NCBI GenBank assembly: GCA_024742835.1
Contig: JANSXS010000005.1
Span: 1 to 64,000, forward strand
Length of the DNA: 64,000 nucleotides
Source of the DNA: Paracoccaceae bacterium
Lineage (GTDB): Bacteria > Pseudomonadota > Alphaproteobacteria > Rhodobacterales > Rhodobacteraceae
Direction of reading: 5' to 3'
This document shows positions 12,098 to 20,802 of the stretch, piece after piece; position 1 is the first letter of the stretch; every line of letters starts with the position of its first letter. The position numbers were made by a program, and so were the translations under genes. The notes under the pieces were generated by a model, which had not been told where the DNA came from, made no database searches, and saw nothing but the letters and a program-made list of their open reading frames with translations.

Positions 12098-13003
12098 ATG
12101 GATCGCCTGACCGAAATGGAGGCCTTTGCGACGGTCGTGGACCAAGGGGGGTTCACGGATGCAGCGCGCAAGATGGGGATCTCCAAATCCGCCGTTTCCA
12201 AACATGTCTCGTCTCTCGAAGCCCGGCTGGGCGCGCGTCTTTTGAACCGGACAACACGGCGCGTCAGCCCGACGGAAATCGGGCTGGCCTATTACGACCG
12301 GGCCCTTCGGGTGCTCAACGATGCCGGAGAGGCGGATGCGCTGGTCTCTTCGATGCAATCCGACCCGTCGGGGCTGTTGCGGATCTCGGTCGCAACCGAT
12401 TTCGGGGTTAACCACCTCAGCCCGGTTCTGGGGCGCTTCCTGGACGATTTTCCGGACATCACCGTGAACATGGTGCTCAACAATCGCTATGTGGAGCTGA
12501 TCTCGGAAGGGTTCGACATGGCCATAAGGATCGGCGAACTGGAGGACAGCACGCTGCGCGCGCGCAAGCTGACCGAGACGACAAAGCGCATGATCGCCAG
12601 CCCGAACTACCTGCAAAGATACGGACGGCCCACAAAGATCGACGAGCTGAACGAGCATAAATTGCTGCACTATTCCAACCAGTCCAACGGATCTGTATGG
12701 AAGCTGACTGCGCCCTCGGGCGAAAAGCGCCAGGTGCGCACGGCGGGCGGGCTTTCGGTCAATGACGGGCAGTCTCTGCTCAATGCCGCGATTTCGGGCC
12801 TTGGCATCGCCTATCTTCCCAGCTTCCTTTACGCAGGTGCCTTGAAAGAGGGCAAGATCGTCGATGTGATCCCCGATCTTCCCACGGAGACGCAGGGCAT
12901 CTATGCCGTCTACCCGCCAGGCCGGTTCACACAACCCAAGGTGCGCGCCTTCATCGACTTTCTGGTGCATTCCTTTGCGGAAAAGGGTCCTGCCGACTGG
13001 TAG
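12098..13003 (+). CDS. LysR-family transcriptional regulator
   Basis: 301 residues from the ATG at 12098 (MDRLTEMEAFATVVDQGGF). The HTH is at about residues 15-45 (FTDAARKMGISKSAVSKHVSSLEARLGARLLNRTTRRVS), the canonical LysR pattern, followed by a substrate-binding domain. The TTRRVSPTEIG signature is typical of the large LTTR subgroup near DsdC/AaeR-like regulators with unknown effectors. It lies upstream of an FMN reductase gene in the same direction but is separated from it by an intrinsic terminator. Confidence 0.9.
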   Translation: MDRLTEMEAFATVVDQGGFTDAARKMGISKSAVSKHVSSLEARLGARLLNRTTRRVSPTEIGLAYYDRALRVLNDAGEADALVSSMQSDPSGLLRISVATDFGVNHLSPVLGRFLDDFPDITVNMVLNNRYVELISEGFDMAIRIGELEDSTLRARKLTETTKRMIASPNYLQRYGRPTKIDELNEHKLLHYSNQSNGSVWKLTAPSGEKRQVRTAGGLSVNDGQSLLNAAISGLGIAYLPSFLYAGALKEGKIVDVIPDLPTETQGIYAVYPPGRFTQPKVRAFIDFLVHSFAEKGPADW

Positions 13004-13033
13004 GGGCACGTCCCGGCCCGCACAATGCCCAAG

Positions 13034-13060
13034 CCCGGACACCGGGCTGTCCGGGTTTTT
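13034..13060 (+). terminator. Rho-independent terminator after LysR gene
   Basis: Stem CCCGGACA (13034-13041), loop of six, TGTCCGGG (13048-13055), then TTTTT. A textbook intrinsic terminator 31 bases after the LysR stop codon. Confidence 0.85.
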
Positions 13061-13170
13061 GGGTACTGTCTTATGGCGCACACAGGGCCTGTGCGCCGCT
13101 ATGGTCTTGTCACTGACGGGTCAAGACGCACATAAGGCCGGGAACAGGCTGCAACTTTTCGGAGATACCC

Positions 13171-13710
13171 ATGGCCAACCCCAAACTCCTGCTGATCTCG
13201 GGATCGCTGCGCGCGGGATCCTTCAACTCCATGCTTATCCGCGAGGCCGCGCGGCTTTTCGGCCCGGCGGAGGTGACAGAGGGCGATATCGACCTGCCAC
13301 TTTATCACGGCGACCGCGAAAGCAGCGAGGGCGTGCCCGAAAAGGCGAAAATACTCGCCGCTCAGGTGGCAGGGGCAGATGCGATGATCATCGGCGCGCC
13401 GGAATACAACAAGGGGATCACTGGGGCCCTCAAGAACTGGCTCGACTGGATGAGCCGCGTTGACATGCCGGCCTTCAAGGGCAAGCCGACGGTGGTGCTG
13501 TCGGCCTCTGCCGGGCGCACCGGGGGAGAGACGGCGCAATTCATGACCATGAGCTGCCTTGCGCAATTCCAGGTGCGTCTGATCCTCGGGCAGGGCGTCA
13601 TGATCGCGGCCGCGTCGCAGCATTTCAACGATGAAGGCAGGCTGATCACCGAAACTTACCGCGACATGCTGCAAACCCGCATGGATGAATTGCGCGCCGA
13701 ACTGGGCTGA
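13171..13710 (+). CDS. NADPH-dependent FMN reductase family protein
   Basis: 179 residues with the flavodoxin-like fold. The phosphate-binding loop is ISGSLRAGSFNSML (9-22) and the isoalloxazine-contacting loop is GAPEYNKGITGALKNWLDW (about 75-93). This is the SsuE/ArsH/chromate-reductase-like group that uses NAD(P)H to reduce FMN or quinones and other acceptors. GGAG sits 7 bases before the ATG. The substrate cannot be fixed, and neighbours give no hint. Confidence 0.9.
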   Translation: MANPKLLLISGSLRAGSFNSMLIREAARLFGPAEVTEGDIDLPLYHGDRESSEGVPEKAKILAAQVAGADAMIIGAPEYNKGITGALKNWLDWMSRVDMPAFKGKPTVVLSASAGRTGGETAQFMTMSCLAQFQVRLILGQGVMIAAASQHFNDEGRLITETYRDMLQTRMDELRAELG

Positions 13711-13736
13711 CGCCCGATATCACGACCGCCCCGGTC

Positions 13737-13806
13737 TTCATCTGGCTGAAAATACCTCAGGGGGGCGTTGAAACGGCACGTTTCAACGTGGGGGACAGCG
13801 TCCCCC
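13737..13806 (-). repeat. Modular hairpin repeat family B (copy B3, inverted)
   Basis: In inverted order relative to the other copies: CTTCATCTGGCTGAAAATAC with CTCAGGGGG, then palindrome CGTTGAAACG-GCA-CGTTTCAACG, then hairpin GGGGGACAGCGTCCCCC. It lies between the convergent FMN-reductase and SNase-like genes and may terminate both. Confidence 0.65.
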
Positions 13807-13837
13807 ATATCACTCAAACTGTGCGGCGCAGCCACAC

Positions 13838-13915
13838 GAAAGCGTTTCGCTCAGTCGTTGCAAGCGTTCCGCCTTTAGCCGATGTCTCAGGTCAAAGGCA
13901 AAACGCTCTATACGG
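13838..13915. repeat. Dispersed repeat family A, short form (copy A2)
   Basis: The core GTTGCAAGCGTTCCGCCTTT followed by AGCCGATGTCTCAGGTCAAAGG matches the reverse complement of copy A1 almost base for base. It is flanked by AAAGCGTTTCGC and AAAACGCTCTA. It lies directly after copy B3, so two repeat families occupy one 215-base convergent gap. Confidence 0.7.
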
Positions 13916-13925
13916 GTGTATCCCT

Positions 13926-14378
13926 TCAGAGGCCCGGAATGTCCGGTTGGCTCACCGCTCTCTTCCCCAGCCCGGCCTTTGAGTGCGGTGCATGGGGGTA
14001 GCACAGGCCGCTGTCGATCATGCCGGTGGCCATGTCGCGCCCTTCCTTTCGGCAGGTGGCCGTATCGCCTTCTATGCGGCAGGTGATCGCGCCGCCGCGC
14101 AGGAACGTGTTCAGCAAGGCCTTGGCCCGGCGGCCCTGGTCCGAGCTCGGGTCGGGACAGATCACGCCGCGCAGATCATAGGCGGTGCCATCAAGCTCGA
14201 CCCGGTCGCCCGCCAATGCCCGCCAGATGCGCGGCACCCTGTCGATGGCCGAACCCGGCGGGTGGCCCGATCCCTCGATCTTCAGGGCGCGCGGGGGCGG
14301 GCGCAGGTAAAGATCACACAGGTCGCCCAGATCCTGGGGGAAGGCGCAGACGAAAAGGACGGACAAAAGCGCCTGCAT
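13926..14378 (-). CDS. Small secreted SNase-like (thermonuclease-homologue) protein
   Basis: 150 residues from the ATG at 14378, beginning with a short hydrophobic signal-like stretch (MQALLSVLFVCAFPQ). Residues 55-125 resemble the staphylococcal nuclease fold: a DGTAYDLRGVICPDP strand-turn where SNase has its first catalytic Arg (Arg70 here), SDQGRRAKALLNTFLRGG, and a KEGRDMATGMIDSG segment matching the GR.lA motif. The catalytic Glu of SNase appears replaced by Asp, so activity is doubtful. It lies 4 bases after the FAD-oxidoreductase gene on the same strand, implying co-transcription. Confidence 0.6.
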   Translation of the reverse strand: MQALLSVLFVCAFPQDLGDLCDLYLRPPPRALKIEGSGHPPGSAIDRVPRIWRALAGDRVELDGTAYDLRGVICPDPSSDQGRRAKALLNTFLRGGAITCRIEGDTATCRKEGRDMATGMIDSGLCYPHAPHSKAGLGKRAVSQPDIPGL

Positions 14379-14382
14379 GGGT

Positions 14383-15411
14383 CTAAAGCGATGCCTCCGG
14401 CCGGAAATCGGGCGGGATTGCACCGGTTCCGTCCAGCATCAGGTCTGCCATGACCTGCGCCACCTTTGGGGCCATTCCGAACCCGATCTTGAAGCCGCCA
14501 TTAGCGATGAATGCGTCCTCATGCAGCGGATGCGCGCCTAGAATAGGGGCCCGTGAGCGGGCGCGGGGGCGCAACCCGGCCCATCTGGCAATGACGCCTG
14601 CCCCGGCCAGGGCGGGTACGGCGGCCCGGGCGCGGGCGACAAGTGCATCAAGTTGATCGTCGGTTGCCGTCGGGTCTTCATATTCACGCTCCGAGGTGGA
14701 GCCGATGGCCGTGGTCCCGTCACCATGCGGGATGATGTGCAGCGTATCGGCGAAAAGCTGCGGCTGATCGGGCGCGGCAAAATCCAGCAGCGCCGCCTGC
14801 CCCTTGATCCCGGCGCCGATGGCACGGGGCAGCTTGGCCGAAAGGCTTGTCAGCCCCGCCGCGCCGGTGGCGTAAAGGATGGTGCCGCGCGGTTTGCCCT
14901 GCGTTGAGATGGTGCCGCCAAGCGCGCGGATGGCGGCGGCCAGCGCCGTACAGGCCCGCCGGGGATGCAGCCGGGCGGACAGTGTGTCCCGTACAAGCAG
15001 CCCGGTTCGGGTCAGTGGGGCGAAGTCCAGCGTGGCCTCGATCACCTGCCATGTCGCGTGATCGCCCCACAGTTCGCGCGCGGTCATCTCGCGCCCACGG
15101 GCCAGGGCAAGGGCGTGATCGTCGGCGATGGGTTGCAGGCGCCCGGTGCGACCGTAGCCGGGATCCTGCCCCGAGATTCGCGCCACGTCACTCCAGAATT
15201 TGCTGGCCATCAACAGGCTATCGAGCTGAAACGCCTTCTTGTCGTTCCAGTTTTCCGGCACATGCGGGGCCAGCGCACCGACGATTCCGCCGGATGCGCC
15301 CGCGCCCGGCCCGAACGGGTCGATCACCGTCACGCGCGCCCCGCGCCGCAGGCAGGTAAAGGCGATGGACAGGCCGAATATACCGGCCCCGTAGATCGTG
15401 ATGTCGGCCAT
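14383..15411 (-). CDS. FAD-dependent oxidoreductase, MnmC C-terminal-domain-like (DAO family)
   Basis: 342 residues of the D-amino-acid oxidase fold: GxGxxG at 8-13 (IYGAGIFGLSIAF), GAGASGGIVGALAPH, ARWAGLRPRARSRAPILG and a C-terminal FIANGGFKIGFGMAP. In enterobacteria the C-terminal half of MnmC is such an FAD enzyme, which removes the carboxymethyl group from cmnm5U34 of tRNA. Here the gene stands divergently, 37 bases from a gene for the MnmC N-terminal methyltransferase. That neighbourhood is the main ground for an MnmC(o)-like role; a glycine or D-amino-acid oxidase is the alternative. Confidence 0.7.
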   Translation of the reverse strand: MADITIYGAGIFGLSIAFTCLRRGARVTVIDPFGPGAGASGGIVGALAPHVPENWNDKKAFQLDSLLMASKFWSDVARISGQDPGYGRTGRLQPIADDHALALARGREMTARELWGDHATWQVIEATLDFAPLTRTGLLVRDTLSARLHPRRACTALAAAIRALGGTISTQGKPRGTILYATGAAGLTSLSAKLPRAIGAGIKGQAALLDFAAPDQPQLFADTLHIIPHGDGTTAIGSTSEREYEDPTATDDQLDALVARARAAVPALAGAGVIARWAGLRPRARSRAPILGAHPLHEDAFIANGGFKIGFGMAPKVAQVMADLMLDGTGAIPPDFRPEASL

Positions 15412-15448
15412 TGTCTTTCCCTTGCGCCGGCGACATTGTGCCGCCGTT

Positions 15449-16147
15449 ATGACACATAATGCATCAGGTTCCCATGACGCCCGGACACCCGACGTGCTTG
15501 ACTGGCGCGCGGGCGACGTGCCCGTGTCGGTGCGGTTCGACGATCCCTATTACAGTCTTGAGAACGGGTTGGAAGAGACATGTCATGTCTTCTTGTCGGG
15601 CAACGGATTGCCTGCGCGGTTTCGCAACGGGTTCCAGGTGGCCGAGCTTGGGTTCGGCACCGGGCTGAACCTGTTGGCGAGCCTAAAGGCATGGCGGGCG
15701 GCAGGCGTGCCCGGTATGCTGCGCTTCACCAGCTTCGAGGCCTACCCGATGTCCCCTGCCGACATGATCCGCGCGCAGGCGGGTTTTGCCGGGCTGGAGC
15801 GGCTGGCCGCCGAGCTTGCCCCCCATTGGGGCGCGCCGGTGATCGAGCTGCGCGACCTGCGGTTCGAGCTGATCGAGGGCGACGCCCGCGAAACGCTGCC
15901 ACGGTGGCCGGGGCGCGCGGATGCATGGTATCTGGACGGGTTCTCTCCGGCCAAGAACCCGGAATTATGGGGCGAGGCCCTGATGGCGCAGGTGGCCGCC
16001 CATACCGCGCCCTTCGGTACGGTGGCGACTTATACCGCGGCCGGTTTCGTGCGGCGGGGATTGGCGGCGGCCGGGTTTGAAGTTGCGCGGCAACCCGGCT
16101 ATGGCCGAAAGCGGCACATGAGCGTTGCCCGAAAGGCCCCTGAATGA
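15449..16147 (+). CDS. mnmD: tRNA (5-methylaminomethyl-2-thiouridine)(34)-methyltransferase MnmD (MnmC N-terminal-like)
   Basis: 232 residues from the ATG at 15449. Features of the DUF752/MnmC(m) family: DDPYYSLENGLEET near 31-44, SAM-binding ELGFGTGLNLL (66-76), and the family signature WYLDGFSPAKNPELW near 165-179. The enzyme methylates nm5U34 to mnm5U34 in the wobble position of some tRNAs. It stands alone, not fused to the FAD domain as in gamma-proteobacteria. Its TGA overlaps the next gene's ATG (ATGA), so it is translationally coupled with an EamA exporter. Confidence 0.88.
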   Translation: MTHNASGSHDARTPDVLDWRAGDVPVSVRFDDPYYSLENGLEETCHVFLSGNGLPARFRNGFQVAELGFGTGLNLLASLKAWRAAGVPGMLRFTSFEAYPMSPADMIRAQAGFAGLERLAAELAPHWGAPVIELRDLRFELIEGDARETLPRWPGRADAWYLDGFSPAKNPELWGEALMAQVAAHTAPFGTVATYTAAGFVRRGLAAAGFEVARQPGYGRKRHMSVARKAPE

Positions 16148-17010
16148 CCGAACAGAACACCCGCCTCGGCATTTGGCTGATGGTGGCCACGACATTTATT
16201 TTCGCGGTGCAGGACGGGATTTCGCGTCATCTGGCGGGCGAATACAACGTGTTGATGGTGGTGATGATCCGTTACTGGTTCTTTGCCGCCTTTGTCATTA
16301 CCGTGGCGAGCCGCAAGGCGGGGGGCGTGCGCGCGGCGGCGGCAACCGAACAACCGGCGATGCAAGCGTTTCGCGCGGTGTTGCTGGTGGTGGAAATCTG
16401 CGTGATGATCGTGGGCTTTACCCTGCTGGGGCTGGTTGAAAGCCACGCTGTGTTCGCCTGTTACCCGTTGTTGATCGCGGCGCTGTCCGGCCCGGTGCTG
16501 GGCGAATACGTGGGCTGGCGGCGCTGGGCGGCGATCGGCGTGGGTTTCATCGGCGTGGTCATCATCCTGGAGCCGGGCGCGGGAGTGTTTCGTGTCGAGG
16601 CCATTGTCCCGCTTCTGGCGGCGCTGATGTTCGCGCTTTACGGGTTGTTGACGCGGTTCGTGGCCCGCAAGGACACCGCCGCGACCAGCTTTTTCTGGAC
16701 CGGTACGGTCGGGTCGGTGGCGATGACGGCGGTAGGCGTCTGGTTCTGGGAGCCGATGATCGCGTCAGACTGGGGGTGGATGGGCGCGCTGTGTGTCACC
16801 GGCGCCTTGGGGCATTTCACCCTGATCAAATGCTACGAGGTGGCCGAGGCCAGCGCGGTACAGCCCTTTGCCTATCTACAACTTGTTTTTGCCAGCACCA
16901 TCGGGATCACGGTGTTTGCCGAGACGATCCGCCCCAACGTGGCCATTGGCGCGGCGCTGGTCGTGGCGGCGGGGCTGTTCACGCTCTGGCGGCAGCGGGT
17001 GCGCACCTGA
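16144..17010 (+). CDS. DMT-superfamily (EamA) transporter
   Basis: 288 residues with about ten hydrophobic helices arranged as two EamA repeats (the second begins near VEAIVPLLAALMFALYGLLTRF). It starts MTEQNTRLGIWLMVATTFIFAVQDG and ends with a short basic tail. Such carriers usually export amino acids, nucleosides or drugs; the substrate cannot be read from sequence. ATGA overlap with mnmD makes a two-gene operon, common in these genomes though not obviously functional. Confidence 0.88.
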   Translation: MTEQNTRLGIWLMVATTFIFAVQDGISRHLAGEYNVLMVVMIRYWFFAAFVITVASRKAGGVRAAAATEQPAMQAFRAVLLVVEICVMIVGFTLLGLVESHAVFACYPLLIAALSGPVLGEYVGWRRWAAIGVGFIGVVIILEPGAGVFRVEAIVPLLAALMFALYGLLTRFVARKDTAATSFFWTGTVGSVAMTAVGVWFWEPMIASDWGWMGALCVTGALGHFTLIKCYEVAEASAVQPFAYLQLVFASTIGITVFAETIRPNVAIGAALVVAAGLFTLWRQRVRT

Positions 17011-17086
17011 GCCTGCGGCGCTTTGACCGTGTTCACGGACGCGTGATCCCGCAATAAACTATACGCTGGACATCACGAGCGAAACG

Positions 17087-17470
17087 ATGAGCAGCGGCCA
17101 GACCAATCACACGCCAATTTCTCTGCGGGGCCTTCTGGCCGTGCTGATGGCGTTTGCGCTGGCCTTGCGGATCATTGCAGCACCTTTGGTGTTGTCTGCG
17201 CCGGGTCCGGGGTTGATGGCGATCTGTTCGGGTGGCGATATCTATTACGTCACGCTGGACGGCACCCCGGTGGATGGCGAGCCGGGCAAGGCCAAGCCAT
17301 GCCCCTTTGCCGGAATGACGCTGACCGAGGCGGGGGGACCGGTGCATCCGGTCGCGTTCCGCCCGGTTGTCCGGGTCGCGGCCTCGGTTACAAGCGTGGC
17401 CACAGCCCCAGCACGCCTGCGCGATCGCGCGCATGGACCGCGCGCGCCGCCCCTGTCGCGTCTGATCTGA
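17087..17470 (+). CDS. DUF2946-like small membrane-anchored protein
   Basis: 127 residues with one N-terminal hydrophobic helix (LLAVLMAFALALRIIAAPLVL), a periplasmic segment with Cys residues (AICSGGD, KPCPFAG) and a C-terminal Arg/Pro-rich end (RDRAHGPRAPP). This layout resembles DUF2946 proteins, which often sit next to copper or TonB-dependent transport genes. It lies 66 bases upstream of the Met/His-rich outer-membrane gene and is probably co-transcribed with it. Function unknown; the family call is tentative. Confidence 0.6.
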   Translation: MSSGQTNHTPISLRGLLAVLMAFALALRIIAAPLVLSAPGPGLMAICSGGDIYYVTLDGTPVDGEPGKAKPCPFAGMTLTEAGGPVHPVAFRPVVRVAASVTSVATAPARLRDRAHGPRAPPLSRLI

Positions 17471-17536
17471 CCCCGATCTTCAAGACAGACACAAGGCCCG
17501 TGCAACGCGCGTGGCCTGACAGGAAAGAGATGACAG

Positions 17537-18652
17537 ATGACATGGAAACTTCTTGGATCCCTGGCGCTTTGCGCCGGGGTGCTGGCCAATGCCGGCATGG
17601 CGCAGATGATGACAGAGCATGCCGGGCACAGGCCGGGCAAAGCGGGTGGCGGTCACATGCATATGCATATGCATGGCCCCGTCGGGTTGATGGGGCGGCA
17701 CCTGATGCCCGAAGGCAAGGTCATGCTGGGCCTTCAGACGGGCCATATGAAGATGTCGGGCCTGCGCGATGGCAGCACCAATATCGCCGCAACGACGCTG
17801 GTCACGCGCTATCCCAACCGCTTTGCCGGGATGCCGGGCCAGCCGCCCACCCTGCGCGTTGCGCCGCTTTGGATGAAGGCGGACATGCTGATGCTGGGCG
17901 CGATGTACGGTGCCACGGACAAGGTTACGATGATGATGATGATGCCCTATATCCGCAAGGAAATGGCGTCGCTCACCTATACCGGGCCAGCGGGCACGGT
18001 GCCGCTTGGCACCAGCCGCATGTCGGCAGAGGGGTTTGGCGATCTGCGTATCGGCGCAATGACGGGGCTATACGAAAAAGGCCGCAGTCGCGCGGTGGCC
18101 GGGCTTGGACTGAGCCTTCCGACAGGGTCCATCACCAAGACGGGTCCGATGCTGTCACCCGGCGGGATGCGCATGGTACGGCGCATGGGATACGGAATGC
18201 AGCTTGGGTCGGGCACCTATGATCTGTTGCCGCAGCTCAGCTTTCAGACCGGCAAGGGCGCGTTGAACTGGGGCGCGCATCTGTCGGGGGTGATCCGGCT
18301 TGGTGACAATGACGAAGGGTACAGGCTGGGCAACGAGGCGGCGCTGAACCTTTGGGCCAGCTACAAACCTGCCGGATGGATCGACTATAACGCCCGGTTG
18401 GAAACCAAGACCGCCGACCGTATCCACGGGATCGACCCGGCCATCGTGATGCCGACGCCGGGGGCCGATCCGCGCAATTTTGGCGGCGAGCAGGTGGCGC
18501 TTTATCTGGGTACGAATATCGGCCCGGCGCGGGGCATAGCCAAGGGCCACAAGATCAACCTTGAGATCGGTATGCCCGTTCATCAGCGGTTGAACGGGCC
18601 GCGTCTGAAGCAGGACTGGTCCCTGCGCCTTGGCTGGCGCAAGGCGTTCTGA
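17537..18652 (+). CDS. Met/His-rich outer-membrane 'transporter'-type protein, probably copper-related
   Basis: 371 residues with a signal peptide (MTWKLLGSLALCAGVLANAGMA). Right after it comes a metal-ligand-rich segment (MMTEHAGHRPGKAGGGHMHM and more HM repeats, about residues 24-55) and later an MMMMMPYIRKEM run near 133-144. The rest alternates Gly and aromatic-rich beta strands (LSLPTGSI, PQLSFQTGKGALNWGAHLSGVIRLG) ending in a terminal aromatic (RLGWRKAF), typical of an outer-membrane barrel. The Met/His ligands point to Cu(I)/Cu(II) binding. It follows a DUF2946-like gene; the pair may serve metal handling. Confidence 0.65.
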   Translation: MTWKLLGSLALCAGVLANAGMAQMMTEHAGHRPGKAGGGHMHMHMHGPVGLMGRHLMPEGKVMLGLQTGHMKMSGLRDGSTNIAATTLVTRYPNRFAGMPGQPPTLRVAPLWMKADMLMLGAMYGATDKVTMMMMMPYIRKEMASLTYTGPAGTVPLGTSRMSAEGFGDLRIGAMTGLYEKGRSRAVAGLGLSLPTGSITKTGPMLSPGGMRMVRRMGYGMQLGSGTYDLLPQLSFQTGKGALNWGAHLSGVIRLGDNDEGYRLGNEAALNLWASYKPAGWIDYNARLETKTADRIHGIDPAIVMPTPGADPRNFGGEQVALYLGTNIGPARGIAKGHKINLEIGMPVHQRLNGPRLKQDWSLRLGWRKAF

Positions 18653-18665
18653 CCCGCCTCACAGC

Positions 18666-18690
18666 GTTCCGCCGCGGTCAGCGGCGGAAC
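18666..18690. terminator. Bidirectional hairpin between convergent genes
   Basis: GTTCCGCCGC (18666-18675), five-base loop, GCGGCGGAAC (18681-18690). The perfect 10-bp stem overlaps the stop codon of the minus-strand transglycosylase and lies 14 bases after the plus-strand gene. There is no long T-run, so it may act by stalling or as a 3' stabiliser rather than as a classic terminator. Confidence 0.5.
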
Positions 18691-20636
18691 GTATCGCCCG
18701 TCAATTCCTGTGAAAACGGCACAGGGTGGGGGGGCTTTCCCAGCCGCGCGCGGTAGACAGGCAGGCTTTCGGAGACGCGCATGATGTAATTGCGCGTCTC
18801 GTTAAAGGGGACATGTTCGATCCAGTCGACCACATCCAGCGATCCATCACGCGGATCGCCCCTTTCCTCCATCCAACGTGTCGGGCGCGACGGTCCGGCA
18901 TTATAGGCCGCCGCCATCATCACGATATTGCCGTCGAACCGGCGCGCCATGCGGGCCAGATACGCGGCCCCCAGCCGGGCGTTGTAGGCCCAGTCGGAAA
19001 AGACGCGGGCGCGGCTGTGATCCTCGGCGCCGATTGCCCCGGCCATCTCGGCGGCGGTCCCCGGCATGAGCTGCATCAGCCCCATGGCCCCCGCTCCGCT
19101 GGTCACCCGCGCGTCGAATTCGCTTTCGCGGCGGGCGATGGCCAGAGACAGCTCCGCCGGGACATCCAGATCCAGTTCAGCCAGCGGGTGTAGCGCGTAA
19201 TACGGGCCGGGCAGGGTGATGCCGCGCGCGGCGGCGGCCTTGCCGACCATGACCTCCAGATGCGGTTCGCCCAGATCCTTCATCGCCTTGCCAAGGCGTG
19301 CCAGATCGGCCCGGTCCAGCGTTTCCGCAAGATGGGTGAAGAACCGCTCTGCCAGCGACAGCCGCCCGGTGCCAAGCAACAGCACCCCGGCCTTGAACAC
19401 CTCGCCACGCGCAAAGTCGCTATCGCGCCACGGCCCCGGATCCGTCTCGCCGCGCAAGGCGGGATCGGGCGGCAACCTGCCTCGTTCGGCGGCCAGGAGC
19501 CCGTAAAACGAGGTCTGGTGCAACGCGCCAAGCTCATAGGCGATGGCGGCGGCGGCGTCATTGCCCGCCGCCTCTTGCGCGCGCCCGATCCAGTAGCCCG
19601 CGCGCCCCAGCGAAATCGGCGTTTCGACCGCGGCCAGAAGCCGCTGAAAATGCACCAGCGCCAGTTCCGGATCGTCAAGATATGTCAGCGCGAGATAGCC
19701 CGACAACCATTCCAGATCGGCATAATGCGAACCTTCGACCAACCCGTGAAAAGCGGCCAGATCATAGGCGGTGCGTGCCGCGCCCGCGCGCATCTGCGAC
19801 CGGGTCAGCGCCCGCCGCCAGCCGCCCCAACGCGCCGGGTCGCCCAACCCGTTCTCAAGCCTGCTTTGGCGCAGGATCACCTCGATCGCGTCCTCGGTGC
19901 GGTTCTCGCGGATGTGGCGGTTGAACAGCGCATGGGCGATATGGGGATCGCGGCGCGCGCTGTCGGGCAGCGCGTCCAGCCGGGCATCCGCACCGCTGGC
20001 CCCGGTGTCGATCATGCGCGCAGCCTCGGCGCGGGCGCGCGTGTCCTCGTCCACCAGCGGCAGCATCTGTTCCACATCCCGCAGCCCGCGCCAGAGCGCC
20101 ATTTCCAGCCGTGCTGCATGATGGGACGACAGCAGATCGGGAAAGGCCTGCAAAAAGGCGTCATGCTCTGCCGTGGACAGATCCAGCGTGCGCCATGCCA
20201 GAACCACGGCGATATCCGCGTCGCCGGATCGCCCCGCGTTGCGCAATGCCCGCGCAAGGTTGAGCGCCCCAAGCCCGGTTTGCGGGCGGCGCTCGGCGTA
20301 AAAGTTCAGCACCTCGTTGGCATCGGCCGTGACCATGGCCTCCTCACCCTGCTTGTGCAGGTAATCAAGGCCGGGCCAATCGGCATGATCGGTGAGAAAG
20401 GCCAGAATGTCCTCGGGCGTGCCCAGCCCCGCGCGCAGGCGGTGCCATTCGACCAGCGTGGCCCCGGCGGCCCCGGCCCGCGCGCCCAGATCCCGCGCCA
20501 CGTCCCATTGGTCGTCTTGCATCGCGTCAAAGGCGCTGGCCAAGGGCCGTGGCCCGATTCGAGTCGGATTTTCGGTGGCGGGCGCGGGTGCCGACACCGC
20601 AAAAGCCGCCAGAACAAGGCATATAATACGCAACAT
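18678..20636 (-). CDS. Soluble lytic murein transglycosylase (Slt70-like, GH23)
   Basis: 652 residues from the ATG at 20636, which begins a signal peptide ([22 protein letters not shown]); in-frame starts further upstream would bury it. The central ~430 residues form an alpha-helical superhelix like Slt70. The catalytic domain follows near residue 495, with [20 protein letters not shown] (catalytic Glu in RRESEFD), [10 protein letters not shown] and [16 protein letters not shown]. It cleaves peptidoglycan to 1,6-anhydro-muropeptides in the periplasm. It is monocistronic and divergent from dapA. Confidence 0.92.
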   Translation of the reverse strand: MLRIICLVLAAFAVSAPAPATENPTRIGPRPLASAFDAMQDDQWDVARDLGARAGAAGATLVEWHRLRAGLGTPEDILAFLTDHADWPGLDYLHKQGEEAMVTADANEVLNFYAERRPQTGLGALNLARALRNAGRSGDADIAVVLAWRTLDLSTAEHDAFLQAFPDLLSSHHAARLEMALWRGLRDVEQMLPLVDEDTRARAEAARMIDTGASGADARLDALPDSARRDPHIAHALFNRHIRENRTEDAIEVILRQSRLENGLGDPARWGGWRRALTRSQMRAGAARTAYDLAAFHGLVEGSHYADLEWLSGYLALTYLDDPELALVHFQRLLAAVETPISLGRAGYWIGRAQEAAGNDAAAAIAYELGALHQTSFYGLLAAERGRLPPDPALRGETDPGPWRDSDFARGEVFKAGVLLLGTGRLSLAERFFTHLAETLDRADLARLGKAMKDLGEPHLEVMVGKAAAARGITLPGPYYALHPLAELDLDVPAELSLAIARRESEFDARVTSGAGAMGLMQLMPGTAAEMAGAIGAEDHSRARVFSDWAYNARLGAAYLARMARRFDGNIVMMAAAYNAGPSRPTRWMEERGDPRDGSLDVVDWIEHVPFNETRNYIMRVSESLPVYRARLGKPPHPVPFSQELTGDTFRR

Positions 20637-20802
20637 CTCTTGCAATTCCCCGGCCATAAGGGCTAAACGCCGCCAGCCTACGCAGGGCCGGGGCAGACGT
20701 CCATTCACAAGCTTGGCAGGGCGGCGGCTTGTCGCTAGTGTCGCGCGACATCGACAGACCCCGGATGCCCTGCGGCAGGGCCAGAAACAAAAGGAGCGTT
20801 AC

